Assembly (NCBI GenBank): GCA_031367405.1
Contig: JANLPT010000378.1
Location: forward strand, 1-14,174
Source: JALHNI01 sp031367405
GTDB lineage: Bacteria > Acidobacteriota > Terriglobia > Bryobacterales > Bryobacteraceae
Reading direction: 5' to 3'
DNA length: 14,174 bases
The notes under the pieces: generated by a model
Told to the model about the DNA's origin: nothing
Databases searched by the model: none
What the model saw: the letters and a program-made list of their open reading frames with translations, nothing else
Position numbers and translations under genes: made by a program
Shown: positions 7,413 through 13,346 of the stretch, in pieces
Numbering within the stretch: position 1 is the first letter of the stretch
Layout of the letters: the number at the start of each line of letters is the position of its first letter

Positions 7413-10400
7413 TCAGTTCAGGCCAGCCCCCGCATGGCCGCCACTGGCCGGCTTGCCCGTTGGCTTGCCGGAATGATAGTCCGGGTAGACCGGCTTGACG
7501 GGCGTGGGAGGCGGATTGCGCTTCAGTTCCGCTAACGCCAATTCCACTGCCCGCTCTAACTGCGGATCGTGCCCTTCGCGCCAAGCTTTCGGGTCGAAGT
7601 CCACTTCCACATCCACCGATGTTCCGTGATTCTCCACTTCCCACTTACCCTCCGGGCTCCAGAAGCCGAAGTGCGGCGCGGTAACTGTGCCACCATCCAT
7701 CAACGCCGGATAGCCGCCAATTCCCACCAGGCCGCCCCAAGTCCTCTTGCCGACCACGGGGCCTAGCTTCGCGCGCTTGAACATCCAGGGCAACAGGTCG
7801 CCGCCCGAGCCCGAGTATTCATTCACCAGCATCACTTTGGGCCCGAAGATTCCCGACGAAGGCGTCGTGATCGTTGCCCCTTCCCGCGAGGCCCACAAGC
7901 TGGCCAGCTTGCGTTGTAAGTGCTCAATTACATACTCGGATGCACTGCCGCCGCGGTTAAAGCGTCCGTCAATGACGGCACCTTGCTTGTCGGTCTGCGC
8001 ATAGAAGTAACGATTGAAGTAAGTGTATCCACCGGCCGCCGTATCAGGCAGATGAATGTAAGCTAGCTTGCCGCCCGATAACTTATCTACTGACCTCCGG
8101 TTATCTTCCACCCACGCCAGGGTCCGCAGACCCGACTCAGAATCCACCGGCAATACGGTCACCTCGCGTGAGCCTTCGCCATTCGCATTCGCCCCAATCT
8201 TCAAAGTAACTCGCTTGCCGGCCAAGCCCTCGAAGAGAGCGTAGATATTATCCGCGGCCGTCAACTCGCGGCCATTCACGGCGAGCAGATAGTCGCCACT
8301 ATGGGCATCTACGCCGGGTTGGGTGAGCGGGGCCCGGGTTTGCGGATTCCAGTTCTCCCCGGAATAGACCCGCGCCAGGCGATAGCGGCCTTGCTCAAGC
8401 GTATAATCGGCACCCAACAAACCGCCGCCCACCGGCTTCGGTTGATTCCCCTGGTCGCCACCCCCAATATAAAGATGGCCGACGCTCATCTGGCCCAGCA
8501 TTTCCTGGAACAAGTAAGTAAGATCGCTGCGGCTACCCACTGCATTCAGATACAACGAATATCGTTCGTTGGCAGCCTGTAAGTCGAGCCCATGATACTT
8601 CGTGTCGTAAAAGAAGTCGCGTTCAATGCGCCATGCTTCTTTGTACATTTGCTTCCACTCGGCGCGCGGATCGATGAAGGCTTCGACGCCATCGAGCTTC
8701 AATAACCCTTCGTTCGGCTTCATCGGTGCCGCCGTGGCCACGATGGCTACGGTGGGGCTTCCCAGGGGGCCACCAGGCAGGCCAACCAGGATTTTCTCCC
8801 CGTTAGCCGATAGCCGGAAGAGCGCCACACCCGAGGCGAATATCTCCGCCTTGCGCTTGGATAAATCGAATTTTTGCAATACCGATCCACCGGGTCCACC
8901 GCCACCGCCAAAGCTGGATGGCGTTTCGACGAAGAATAAGATCCCGGTCTTACCGGCTTCGAGCCCCCGGTAATTGCGAGGCGCGAGCGGGAGTGGCACG
9001 ATGCGTTGGCCGATGCCGTCGAAGTCAATCTTCACGGCCTTCACCTCTTCCTTCTTGGCGTCGTCCTTCTTCGGTTCGGCTGGCTTCGCATCAGCCAAAT
9101 TCTCCTCGTCGCTCTCTGGGCTGAACGGCGAAGGCTCGGTCTTCGCCAAGACGGCTGCATAAAGGCTGCTGCTGGTGGGCCGGTATGCCGACGATAAATC
9201 GAATTCGCTCGCCGGGCCCGAATCAGTGGAGGAGGCGAAGTAGAGATACTTACCGCCCCGGTCCCACGCCGGGAAGCCCGCGTCGCTCAGCCCATCGGTA
9301 ATCCGATTGATCTGGCCGCTTTCCACGGAGTAAATGTGAATGGCGGAAAGTTGATTTGGCATGCTCTTCGCATACGCAATCCACTTACTATCCGGTGACC
9401 AACGCGCGCGGAACCCCAGGTGGTCGCCATTGAACAGACCTTTGTCGACCAGTTTGATCTGCTTCGCCGCTAACTCCAAACGCCACAAATTCAGCCGCTT
9501 ATCGACGAAAGCCACCTGCTTACTATCCGGCGACCATTGCAGCGCATAGAAAAACGATGGCTCAGCCCCCAAAGAGATCTTCGTCACGTCGCCGCGCCCG
9601 GTTTGGTCGCGTAAGTGCAGCGCATACTCGCCGTTCTCGTCAGAGAAATAGGCAATCAACTTACCGTCTGGCGACCAGGACGGATCGCGATCGGCGACGC
9701 CCGAAGAACTGGTCAAGTTACGCACATCGCCCTTCTCAGCCGGCACAGTAAAAATCTCGCCGCGCGCCTCGGCCAGCGCCCGTAAGCCAGAGGGCGAAAT
9801 GTTCCAGTTGGTGATGTTGCGCGCCAGCTTCTCCAACTTCGGCCGCACATTGAGTAAGTCAGCCGAAAGCGAGACGGGCACCTTGGCCGTCTTCTTACTC
9901 TTCAAGTCATAGAGGTAAATGCCGCCAAATTGCTCATAGGCAATCGCATCCGGGCCAGCGCTCGCGCTTTTCATGTCCAGCCCTTTATTCTCGATTAACT
10001 GCGTGACGGTCTTGGCCGCAGGGTCGTAGGAAAACAAGGTGTCCGATCCATGGCGATCCGAGAGAAAGTAGACCCGGTCGCCCATCCACATCGGTGCGTG
10101 ATCGTTCGAGCCCGCGTGGGGCACTTTGACGATGGAAGAGTCGGCTAAGTTGGCGATCCAGACCGGCGTGGCGCGCCCGCCCCGATAGTTTTTCCAAATC
10201 TGATTCGCGCGCCCAAAAGGCAGGTAGGCGATCTGCTTACCGTCGCCCGAATACGAGCCTTCCGCCGCGATCGGCAACGGCAGCGCCACGGGGAAGCCGC
10301 CGTCGAGACCCACGGTGTAGAGCCGCGGTTTGTCATTGGCCGTCGCGCCGCTATTGGCAAAGAGGACGCGTTGGCCATCGGGCGTCCACCCTTGCGCCTG

Positions 10401-10709
10401 ATCCGGTGCCGGGTGATAGGTCAACCGCTTGGGAACTCCGCCCTTAGCGGCGACGACATACACATCGACATTGCCTTCATAGGTCCCGGTAAAAGCGACC
10501 TGCGTGCCGTCGGGCGAAAAGATGGGGCCAGATTCCATACCGGGGCCTGAAGTCAAGCGAACGGCGTCGCCTCCCGCTCGTGCCACTGTCCAGAGGTCGT
10601 CGGCGTAGGCGAAAACAATGTGAGTCCGATTGACAGTCGGCGTGCGGAAGAGAGTGCTAGTTTGCGGGAGTGCCGCGAAAGTGAAAACGAAAAGTAACAG
10701 CCAGCGCAT
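7413..10709 (-). CDS. Tricorn-like S41 family peptidase, exported
   Basis: This is a 1098-residue homologue of tricorn protease, a large peptide-trimming serine protease. From the chosen start, residues 1-15 are a signal peptide, so unlike archaeal tricorn it is exported. A first propeller (~20-240) and a second (~290-520) are built of PD40 repeats such as 'FSPDGTQVAFTG' and 'SWSPDGKLIAYFSDENG'. A Lys/Asp/Glu-rich linker lies near 540-560. A tricorn C1-type helix region begins near 684 ('YKEAWRIERDFFYD'), a PDZ domain spans ~757-836 and the S41 core ~870-1070. The catalytic set can be traced: His745 in 'SVGHLY', Ser968 in 'NEYSGSGGD' and Glu1026 in 'WEVENHG', close to tricorn His746, Ser965 and Glu1023. 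An upstream in-frame ATG at 10775 is rejected: the ATG at 10709 begins the signal peptide and lies six bases after TACCAT. The tail is Pro/Gly/Lys-rich. Confidence 0.92.
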   Translation of the reverse strand: MRWLLLFVFTFAALPQTSTLFRTPTVNRTHIVFAYADDLWTVARAGGDAVRLTSGPGMESGPIFSPDGTQVAFTGTYEGNVDVYVVAAKGGVPKRLTYHPAPDQAQGWTPDGQRVLFANSGATANDKPRLYTVGLDGGFPVALPLPIAAEGSYSGDGKQIAYLPFGRANQIWKNYRGGRATPVWIANLADSSIVKVPHAGSNDHAPMWMGDRVYFLSDRHGSDTLFSYDPAAKTVTQLIENKGLDMKSASAGPDAIAYEQFGGIYLYDLKSKKTAKVPVSLSADLLNVRPKLEKLARNITNWNISPSGLRALAEARGEIFTVPAEKGDVRNLTSSSGVADRDPSWSPDGKLIAYFSDENGEYALHLRDQTGRGDVTKISLGAEPSFFYALQWSPDSKQVAFVDKRLNLWRLELAAKQIKLVDKGLFNGDHLGFRARWSPDSKWIAYAKSMPNQLSAIHIYSVESGQINRITDGLSDAGFPAWDRGGKYLYFASSTDSGPASEFDLSSAYRPTSSSLYAAVLAKTEPSPFSPESDEENLADAKPAEPKKDDAKKEEVKAVKIDFDGIGQRIVPLPLAPRNYRGLEAGKTGILFFVETPSSFGGGGGPGGSVLQKFDLSKRKAEIFASGVALFRLSANGEKILVGLPGGPLGSPTVAIVATAAPMKPNEGLLKLDGVEAFIDPRAEWKQMYKEAWRIERDFFYDTKYHGLDLQAANERYSLYLNAVGSRSDLTYLFQEMLGQMSVGHLYIGGGDQGNQPKPVGGGLLGADYTLEQGRYRLARVYSGENWNPQTRAPLTQPGVDAHSGDYLLAVNGRELTAADNIYALFEGLAGKRVTLKIGANANGEGSREVTVLPVDSESGLRTLAWVEDNRRSVDKLSGGKLAYIHLPDTAAGGYTYFNRYFYAQTDKQGAVIDGRFNRGGSASEYVIEHLQRKLASLWASREGATITTPSSGIFGPKVMLVNEYSGSGGDLLPWMFKRAKLGPVVGKRTWGGLVGIGGYPALMDGGTVTAPHFGFWSPEGKWEVENHGTSVDVEVDFDPKAWREGHDPQLERAVELALAELKRNPPPTPVKPVYPDYHSGKPTGKPASGGHAGAGLN

Positions 10710-10715
10710 ACGCCA

Positions 10716-10721
10716 ATGGTA
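10716..10721 (-). promoter_or_regulatory. Putative -10 of the tricorn-like peptidase gene (leaderless)
   Basis: On the minus strand TACCAT (four of six matches to TATAAT) is followed by TGGCGT and the ATG. No Shine-Dalgarno is present and no good -35 is seen. It faces the cyclophilin promoter from only 29 bp away. Confidence 0.4.
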
Positions 10722-10750
10722 GACGACCCCGGCGGCAAAAGGAATCGCGC

Positions 10751-10756
10751 TAGTCT
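10751..10756 (+). promoter_or_regulatory. Putative -10 of the cyclophilin gene (leaderless)
   Basis: TAGTCT is followed by GAAGAAG and the ATG at 10764. It is the same hexamer that precedes Uma2 copy A. The purine tract between box and start is too close to the ATG to be a standard Shine-Dalgarno. No -35 is visible. The position supports the ATG at 10764 as the start. Confidence 0.4.
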
Positions 10757-10763
10757 GAAGAAG

Positions 10764-11393
10764 ATGAAGGCGCACTTACTTGGATTGATGGTGTTGGCGA
10801 TGGGCCTCACCAGTTGTAGCAGCACTGAAAAGGCAGCCACCGGCGGTGGGGCGATTGACCCGGCCAAGTGGAACAAGGAGAGTCCACCTGGTTATAAGGC
10901 TCGCTTCGAAACGACGGCGGGCGCGTTCACGGTGCAGGTACAACGCGAATGGGCACCCATTGGCGCTGACCGTTTCTATAATCTGGTCGCCAGCGGCTAC
11001 TTCAACGGCGCACGCTTCTTCCGCGTCGTGCCGGGCTTCGTGGTGCAATTCGGGCTCAGCCCTGACCCCAAGGTCTCCTCCGCCTGGAAGCTGACCAGCC
11101 TGCAAGACGACCCCGTCCGGCGCAGCAATGGGCGCGGCTTCTTGACTTTCGCCACGTCGGGCACCAACTCGCGTACCACTCAGCTCTTCATTAACCTGGG
11201 CGACAACCTGCGCCTGGATCAAATGGGCTTTTCGCCCTTTGGTCTGGTGACGGAAGGGATGGAAGCGGTGGACAAGATTACGGCTGAGTATGGGGAGAGT
11301 CCGCAACAGCCGGAGATTGAGCAGAAGGGGGAAGCGTACCTGGAGCAAAGCTTCCCCAAGCTGGACAAGATCACGAAGGCCACGATTCAGTAG
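10764..11393 (+). CDS. Lipoprotein cyclophilin-type peptidyl-prolyl cis-trans isomerase
   Basis: This 209-residue protein has a type II signal peptide: Lys2, a hydrophobic run and the lipobox 'LTSC' with Cys18 as the lipidated residue. Ser at +2 does not favour inner-membrane retention, so outer-membrane anchoring in the periplasm is likely. A low-complexity linker to ~residue 35 leads into a cyclophilin domain. 'ARFFRVVPGFVVQFG' holds the conserved catalytic Arg and Phe. 'NGRGFLTFATSG' with 'TTQLFINLGDN' matches the second active-site strand, and 'GFSPFGLVTEGMEAVDKI' is the C-terminal signature. It should catalyse prolyl isomerisation during folding of exported proteins. An in-frame ATG at 10716 would add 16 charged residues before the signal peptide and is rejected. 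It diverges from the tricorn-like peptidase gene across 54 bp and overlaps the SDR gene tail to tail. Confidence 0.9.
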   Translation: MKAHLLGLMVLAMGLTSCSSTEKAATGGGAIDPAKWNKESPPGYKARFETTAGAFTVQVQREWAPIGADRFYNLVASGYFNGARFFRVVPGFVVQFGLSPDPKVSSAWKLTSLQDDPVRRSNGRGFLTFATSGTNSRTTQLFINLGDNLRLDQMGFSPFGLVTEGMEAVDKITAEYGESPQQPEIEQKGEAYLEQSFPKLDKITKATIQ

Positions 11394-12025
11394 CGGCTGC
11401 CAGCGATCGCGGGGGCGTCCACGATTCGCAGGGCGGTGGGGGGATGCTCAATGGCCACGACCAAGGCGGCGATCATCTGTTCGATCGTCACCAAGCCGAG
11501 CCTGAGCGCCGCCTCGCGATGAGCGGGCGACCGCAGGGCCAGCCAATAAAAGGGTTTCAGCGCATAGGGCCACCAATGTCCCGGGCCGAGCACGTACCAG
11601 GGGCGGAGGATAGTCCGGGGGATTTTTAAGCGTTCCAACTCTTGCTCGCCCGCCATTCTGACGGCGATGTAGTCGCGCATTACGGGTGCCGGATGGGCGA
11701 CGCTGAGGTAGACGAAGCGCTTGATTCTCGCCTGGGCCGCCGCCTCGGAAGCAGCCAGGATGGAAGGCAAGTCGAAGGCGCGGAATTGCGGGCCTTTGTT
11801 CGGCCCGGGATGCGGCGTGCCGGCCAGATGGACGAGGGTGTCCTGTTTGCTCAAGGTATAGTGTTGGGCGTTCAAGACGTCACCGACAACTGCCTCGCCG
11901 CCCACCAGTTTCTTTTCTGACCCGGGCCTGACGAGGCCACGAACGCGGTGGCCGCGCGCCAGCAATCGAGGGATCAAATGCTGGCCCATATAGCCGGTGG
12001 CACCGGTGATGAATACGCTTTCCAT
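11387..12025 (-). CDS. SDR-type NAD(P)-binding protein (atypical, NAD-dependent epimerase-like)
   Basis: This 212-residue Rossmann-fold protein opens with the nucleotide-binding motif TGATGYMG (7-14). It continues with 'GHRVRGLVRPGSEKK' (25-39), an Arg-containing second strand typical of NADP-preferring atypical SDRs, and 'DTLVHLAGT' (62-70). The strand 'RFVYLSVAHP' (103-112) precedes Tyr119 in 'YIAVR'. The usual YxxxK active-site pair reads YxxxR here (Tyr119, Arg123), so dehydrogenase or epimerase activity is uncertain and a substrate-binding or sensor role is possible. At 212 residues it is shorter than full epimerases and fits the short NAD(P)H-binding subgroup. Its stop overlaps the end of the convergent cyclophilin gene by 7 bp. 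No Shine-Dalgarno is present; TAACTC sits six bases before the ATG, an imperfect form of the box seen at other genes. A degenerate copy of its first 13 codons lies at 12619-12658. Confidence 0.83.
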   Translation of the reverse strand: MESVFITGATGYMGQHLIPRLLARGHRVRGLVRPGSEKKLVGGEAVVGDVLNAQHYTLSKQDTLVHLAGTPHPGPNKGPQFRAFDLPSILAASEAAAQARIKRFVYLSVAHPAPVMRDYIAVRMAGEQELERLKIPRTILRPWYVLGPGHWWPYALKPFYWLALRSPAHREAALRLGLVTIEQMIAALVVAIEHPPTALRIVDAPAIAGSRY

Positions 12026-12136
12026 GTCGTAGAGTTAGTACGGGCGCGGGAGTAATGCTGGATTTGCCCGGTGACGAAACGAACCCGGGAGTTGTTGCGC
12101 TTGGGCGGCGGCCGGAACGGAATTGCCGGCAGCGCC

Positions 12137-12439
12137 TCAGTTCTTGGTAGACGGGTGCAGCACTCCCCGCTCATCCAGTTTCCGGATGTAGTTGGCGGCG
12201 AACGCCGCTCTGCCATCGGAATTCATCTTCACGTTGAACTGCCGGCAAAAGGCGGGGAAGGTCTCGGGTCCGAGAATAGCTTTCTCGTACTTGAACCCTT
12301 GGCGCTCCAAGTTTTTGAGGCCGTGGTTCGCGTTCGACAGCCACCCCTCGTAGTTATCCGGAAAGTTAGCGCCATCTTCGAACATCGCCATGAGGGTCTT
12401 GTACTCCTCGGGCCGATACCAAGTTACTCCGACGATCAT
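12137..12439 (-). CDS. Unidentified small protein, 100 residues
   Basis: I do not recognise a named domain. From the chosen start it begins 'MIVGVTWYRPEEY', continues with 'YEGWLSNANHGLKNLERQG' (30-48), 'FPAFCRQFNV' (61-70) and 'GRAAFAANYIRKL' (76-88), and ends in a polar tail. This pattern (short hydrophobic strand, WYR/WY-x-x-E-x-Y/W, helix, Pro-x-x-F-x-x-[FW]C, final basic helix) recalls a widespread family of ~100-residue soluble proteins of unknown function. That is a memory-based resemblance only. No signal peptide or membrane segment is present. In-frame ATGs at 12484 and 12457 would add 15 or 6 residues, but the Shine-Dalgarno AAAGGA is placed for the ATG at 12439. It lies 111 bp upstream of the SDR gene on the same strand, with no evidence that they work together. 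Confidence 0.7.
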   Translation of the reverse strand: MIVGVTWYRPEEYKTLMAMFEDGANFPDNYEGWLSNANHGLKNLERQGFKYEKAILGPETFPAFCRQFNVKMNSDGRAAFAANYIRKLDERGVLHPSTKN

Positions 12440-12448
12440 TGTTGTATT

Positions 12449-12454
12449 TCCTTT
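12449..12454 (-). promoter_or_regulatory. Shine-Dalgarno deciding the start of the 100-residue protein
   Basis: AAAGGA on the minus strand is 9 nt before the ATG at 12439 and lies just inside the alternative frame from 12457. It therefore favours the internal ATG. It is one of only two good Shine-Dalgarno sequences in the window. Confidence 0.6.
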
Positions 12455-12618
12455 CATTGGCAGCCCCCGCCCGTTGTAACTCATTGGCGATGCTACTGAG
12501 CGCCTGGCTGTCTGCCTACGGACAGATTAGCAGCCGAAGGAAAGAGAACTAATGGAAGTCGTTGATTCTAGGGATCAACTTACTTGTGAACGGCTTTTGG
12601 GGAGCAGGGGTTCGGCTC

Positions 12619-12658
12619 CATATGGCCGGTGGCAACCGGTGATGAAGACGTTACTCAT
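12619..12658 (-). pseudogene. Degenerate fragment of an SDR gene start
   Basis: On the minus strand an ATG at 12656-12658 opens a 40-nt copy of the start of the SDR gene at 12025. If one extra T after the Gly codon is ignored, 33 of 39 bases match and the translation is MSNVFITGATGHM, against MESVFITGATGYM in the intact gene. After this the similarity stops. A 9-nt match (TTGATCCCT, 12570-12578 here and 11969-11977 in the SDR gene) may be the next surviving piece after an insertion, but it is short. With the extra T the frame reads on to a TGA near 12580 without SDR motifs. It is a remnant of a second SDR gene. It starts 10 bp after the stop of the DUF4276-like fragment. Confidence 0.6.
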
Positions 12659-12668
12659 TCAACTGATC

Positions 12669-13019
12669 TTACGAGTCACTCCTCAATGCCCCTTCTATCA
12701 GAGCACGATGGGCCGTGCGGACGAACAGGCAGAAGCTATTAGTCAACTTGTCAGGATCGCGGAACTTGGCTTCGGACTGGCGCTTCGCGAGCCCCTTCAG
12801 CCCGAAGGCCTTTTCTAAAGCATTAAGGTCGCCCAGGAACCACGACTCCAGTTCAGCGCAAGCGATTCGCACCGTAAAGTCCGCATTCGCCCGTGCGCCC
12901 CGGCAAAGGGCCGTTAGTTCGCTCTTTAGCAAACGGCAGTTGTGCGTGTGTTGGTCGTGTACGATGACGAATTTGGTTTTGAGAGCCCACGCTGCGTATT
13001 CCGGGCTGATGGCGATCAC
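12669..13019 (-). pseudogene. Truncated and internally deleted DUF4276-like gene
   Basis: The 116-codon frame carries the middle of a DUF4276-type protein: 'KFVIVHDQHTHNCRLLKSEL' (15-34), then 'IACAELESWFLGDLNALEKAFG' split as 'IACAELESWF' (52-61) and 'LGDLNALEKAFG' (62-73), then 'KFRDPDKLTNS' (85-95). Two defects show. The ~50 N-terminal residues expected before 'KFVIV' are missing: the frame starts at a GTG inside the inverted-repeat array, and the first residues are translated repeat. After 'KLTN' the frame jumps straight to 'SFCLFVRTAHRALIEGA', which resembles the family C-terminus, so the segment between (expected 'GA+A..L') seems deleted. The acidic residues expected in 'RDQDxxDC' are replaced ('HDQHTHNC'). 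DUF4276 proteins have a TOPRIM-like fold and often occur beside SMC/AAA ATPases; no such partner is visible. The family call is from memory and moderately sure. Confidence 0.65.
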
Positions 13020-13125
13020 GATTCCGCGCTCCGCCGATCTCTTCCGGTCGCCTTCCCCCCGGAACCCCGATCGGTTTCCCCGGAATCGTGATCGCCATCA
13101 GCCCGGAATCCTGATCGCGTTCGGC
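12998..13125. repeat. Symmetrical array of ~23-nt repeats with a perfect 29-bp inverted repeat
   Basis: The right half has three head-to-tail units: 13059-13079, 13080-13102 and 13103-13125, sharing CCGGAATC-n-n-GATCG followed by a less constant end. The second and third agree at 19 of 23 positions when aligned in register. The left half carries the same units on the other strand in mirror order: 13027-13047, 13005-13026 and the rump CCGGAAT at 12998-13004. As a result 12998-13026 and 13081-13109 are perfect reverse complements over 29 bp. The two halves are joined by an 11-nt centre (13048-13058). The array could fold into a long hairpin. It looks like paired transposon-end or REP-type repeats left after loss of an internal part. 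It cuts into the DUF4276-like gene. Confidence 0.85.
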
Positions 13126-13215
13126 CAAATACGCAACTGCCTGGTCGGTAACCGTCACCGATGCCGCAGCCGCCAAGGTGAACAGCAGCCAAGCGGTTAT
13201 TTTTCGAAATCCCAT
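13126..13215 (-). pseudogene. Possible orphan 5' end of a secreted-protein gene
   Basis: On the minus strand an ATG at 13213-13215 opens 30 codons that read like a signal peptide ('MGFRKITAWLLFTLAAAASV', with Arg4 and Lys5 before a hydrophobic stretch and Ala-Ala-Ala before a polar region). They then run directly into the repeat array, where the frame continues only as translated repeat and other shadow sequence. A weak purine tract (AGAAAG) lies a few bases before the ATG. This would be the surviving start of a gene whose body was lost when the array arose. It is too short to be certain. Confidence 0.3.
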
Positions 13216-13257
13216 AACTTTCTGTTCCGCAACGTTCCGGCGCGTGTCCTAGTTGTC

Positions 13258-13280
13258 GAGTGCCCCTTAAAGGGGTGCTC
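13258..13280. other. Small hairpin upstream of the FG-GAP gene
   Basis: GAGTGCCCC and GGGGTGCTC pair through a 9-bp stem that includes two G-T/U wobbles, around a TTAAA loop. No T tract follows on either strand, so it is not a standard terminator. It is 66 bp before the FG-GAP start and could lie in its leader. The rest of 13216-13335 shows no gene and no convincing promoter. Confidence 0.35.
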
Positions 13281-13335
13281 ACAGCTAACCGAAATCTCCA
13301 TCTTCTATGGCGAGGGTCCGGTAGTAAACCAAAAA

Positions 13336-13340
13336 AAGGA
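13336..13340 (+). promoter_or_regulatory. Shine-Dalgarno deciding the FG-GAP protein start
   Basis: AAGGA, at the end of an A-rich run, is directly followed by ATG-TCT-ATG. The first ATG (13341) touches the site, whereas the second (13347) is 6 nt away, so the second is the preferred start. Confidence 0.6.
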
Positions 13341-13346
13341 ATGTCT

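Noticed and set aside
10710..10775. In-frame upstream starts of both divergent genes (10775 for the peptidase, 10716 for the cyclophilin)
   Set aside because: Each would put charged or polar residues before a clear signal peptide and make the two coding regions overlap head to head. The inner ATGs start the signal peptides and have a -10-like box at the right distance.
12071..12499. A 142-codon plus-strand frame opposite the 100-residue protein
   Set aside because: It shows no motif and no Shine-Dalgarno. The minus-strand frame has a proper Shine-Dalgarno and protein-like pattern.
12998..13125. CRISPR array reading of the ~23-nt repeats
   Set aside because: The units abut each other without spacers, are degenerate, and are arranged in opposite orientations around a centre. 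No cas gene is present.
13258..13280. Hairpin before the FG-GAP gene as a Rho-independent terminator
   Set aside because: There is no T tract on either strand, and no gene ends close enough upstream in either direction.
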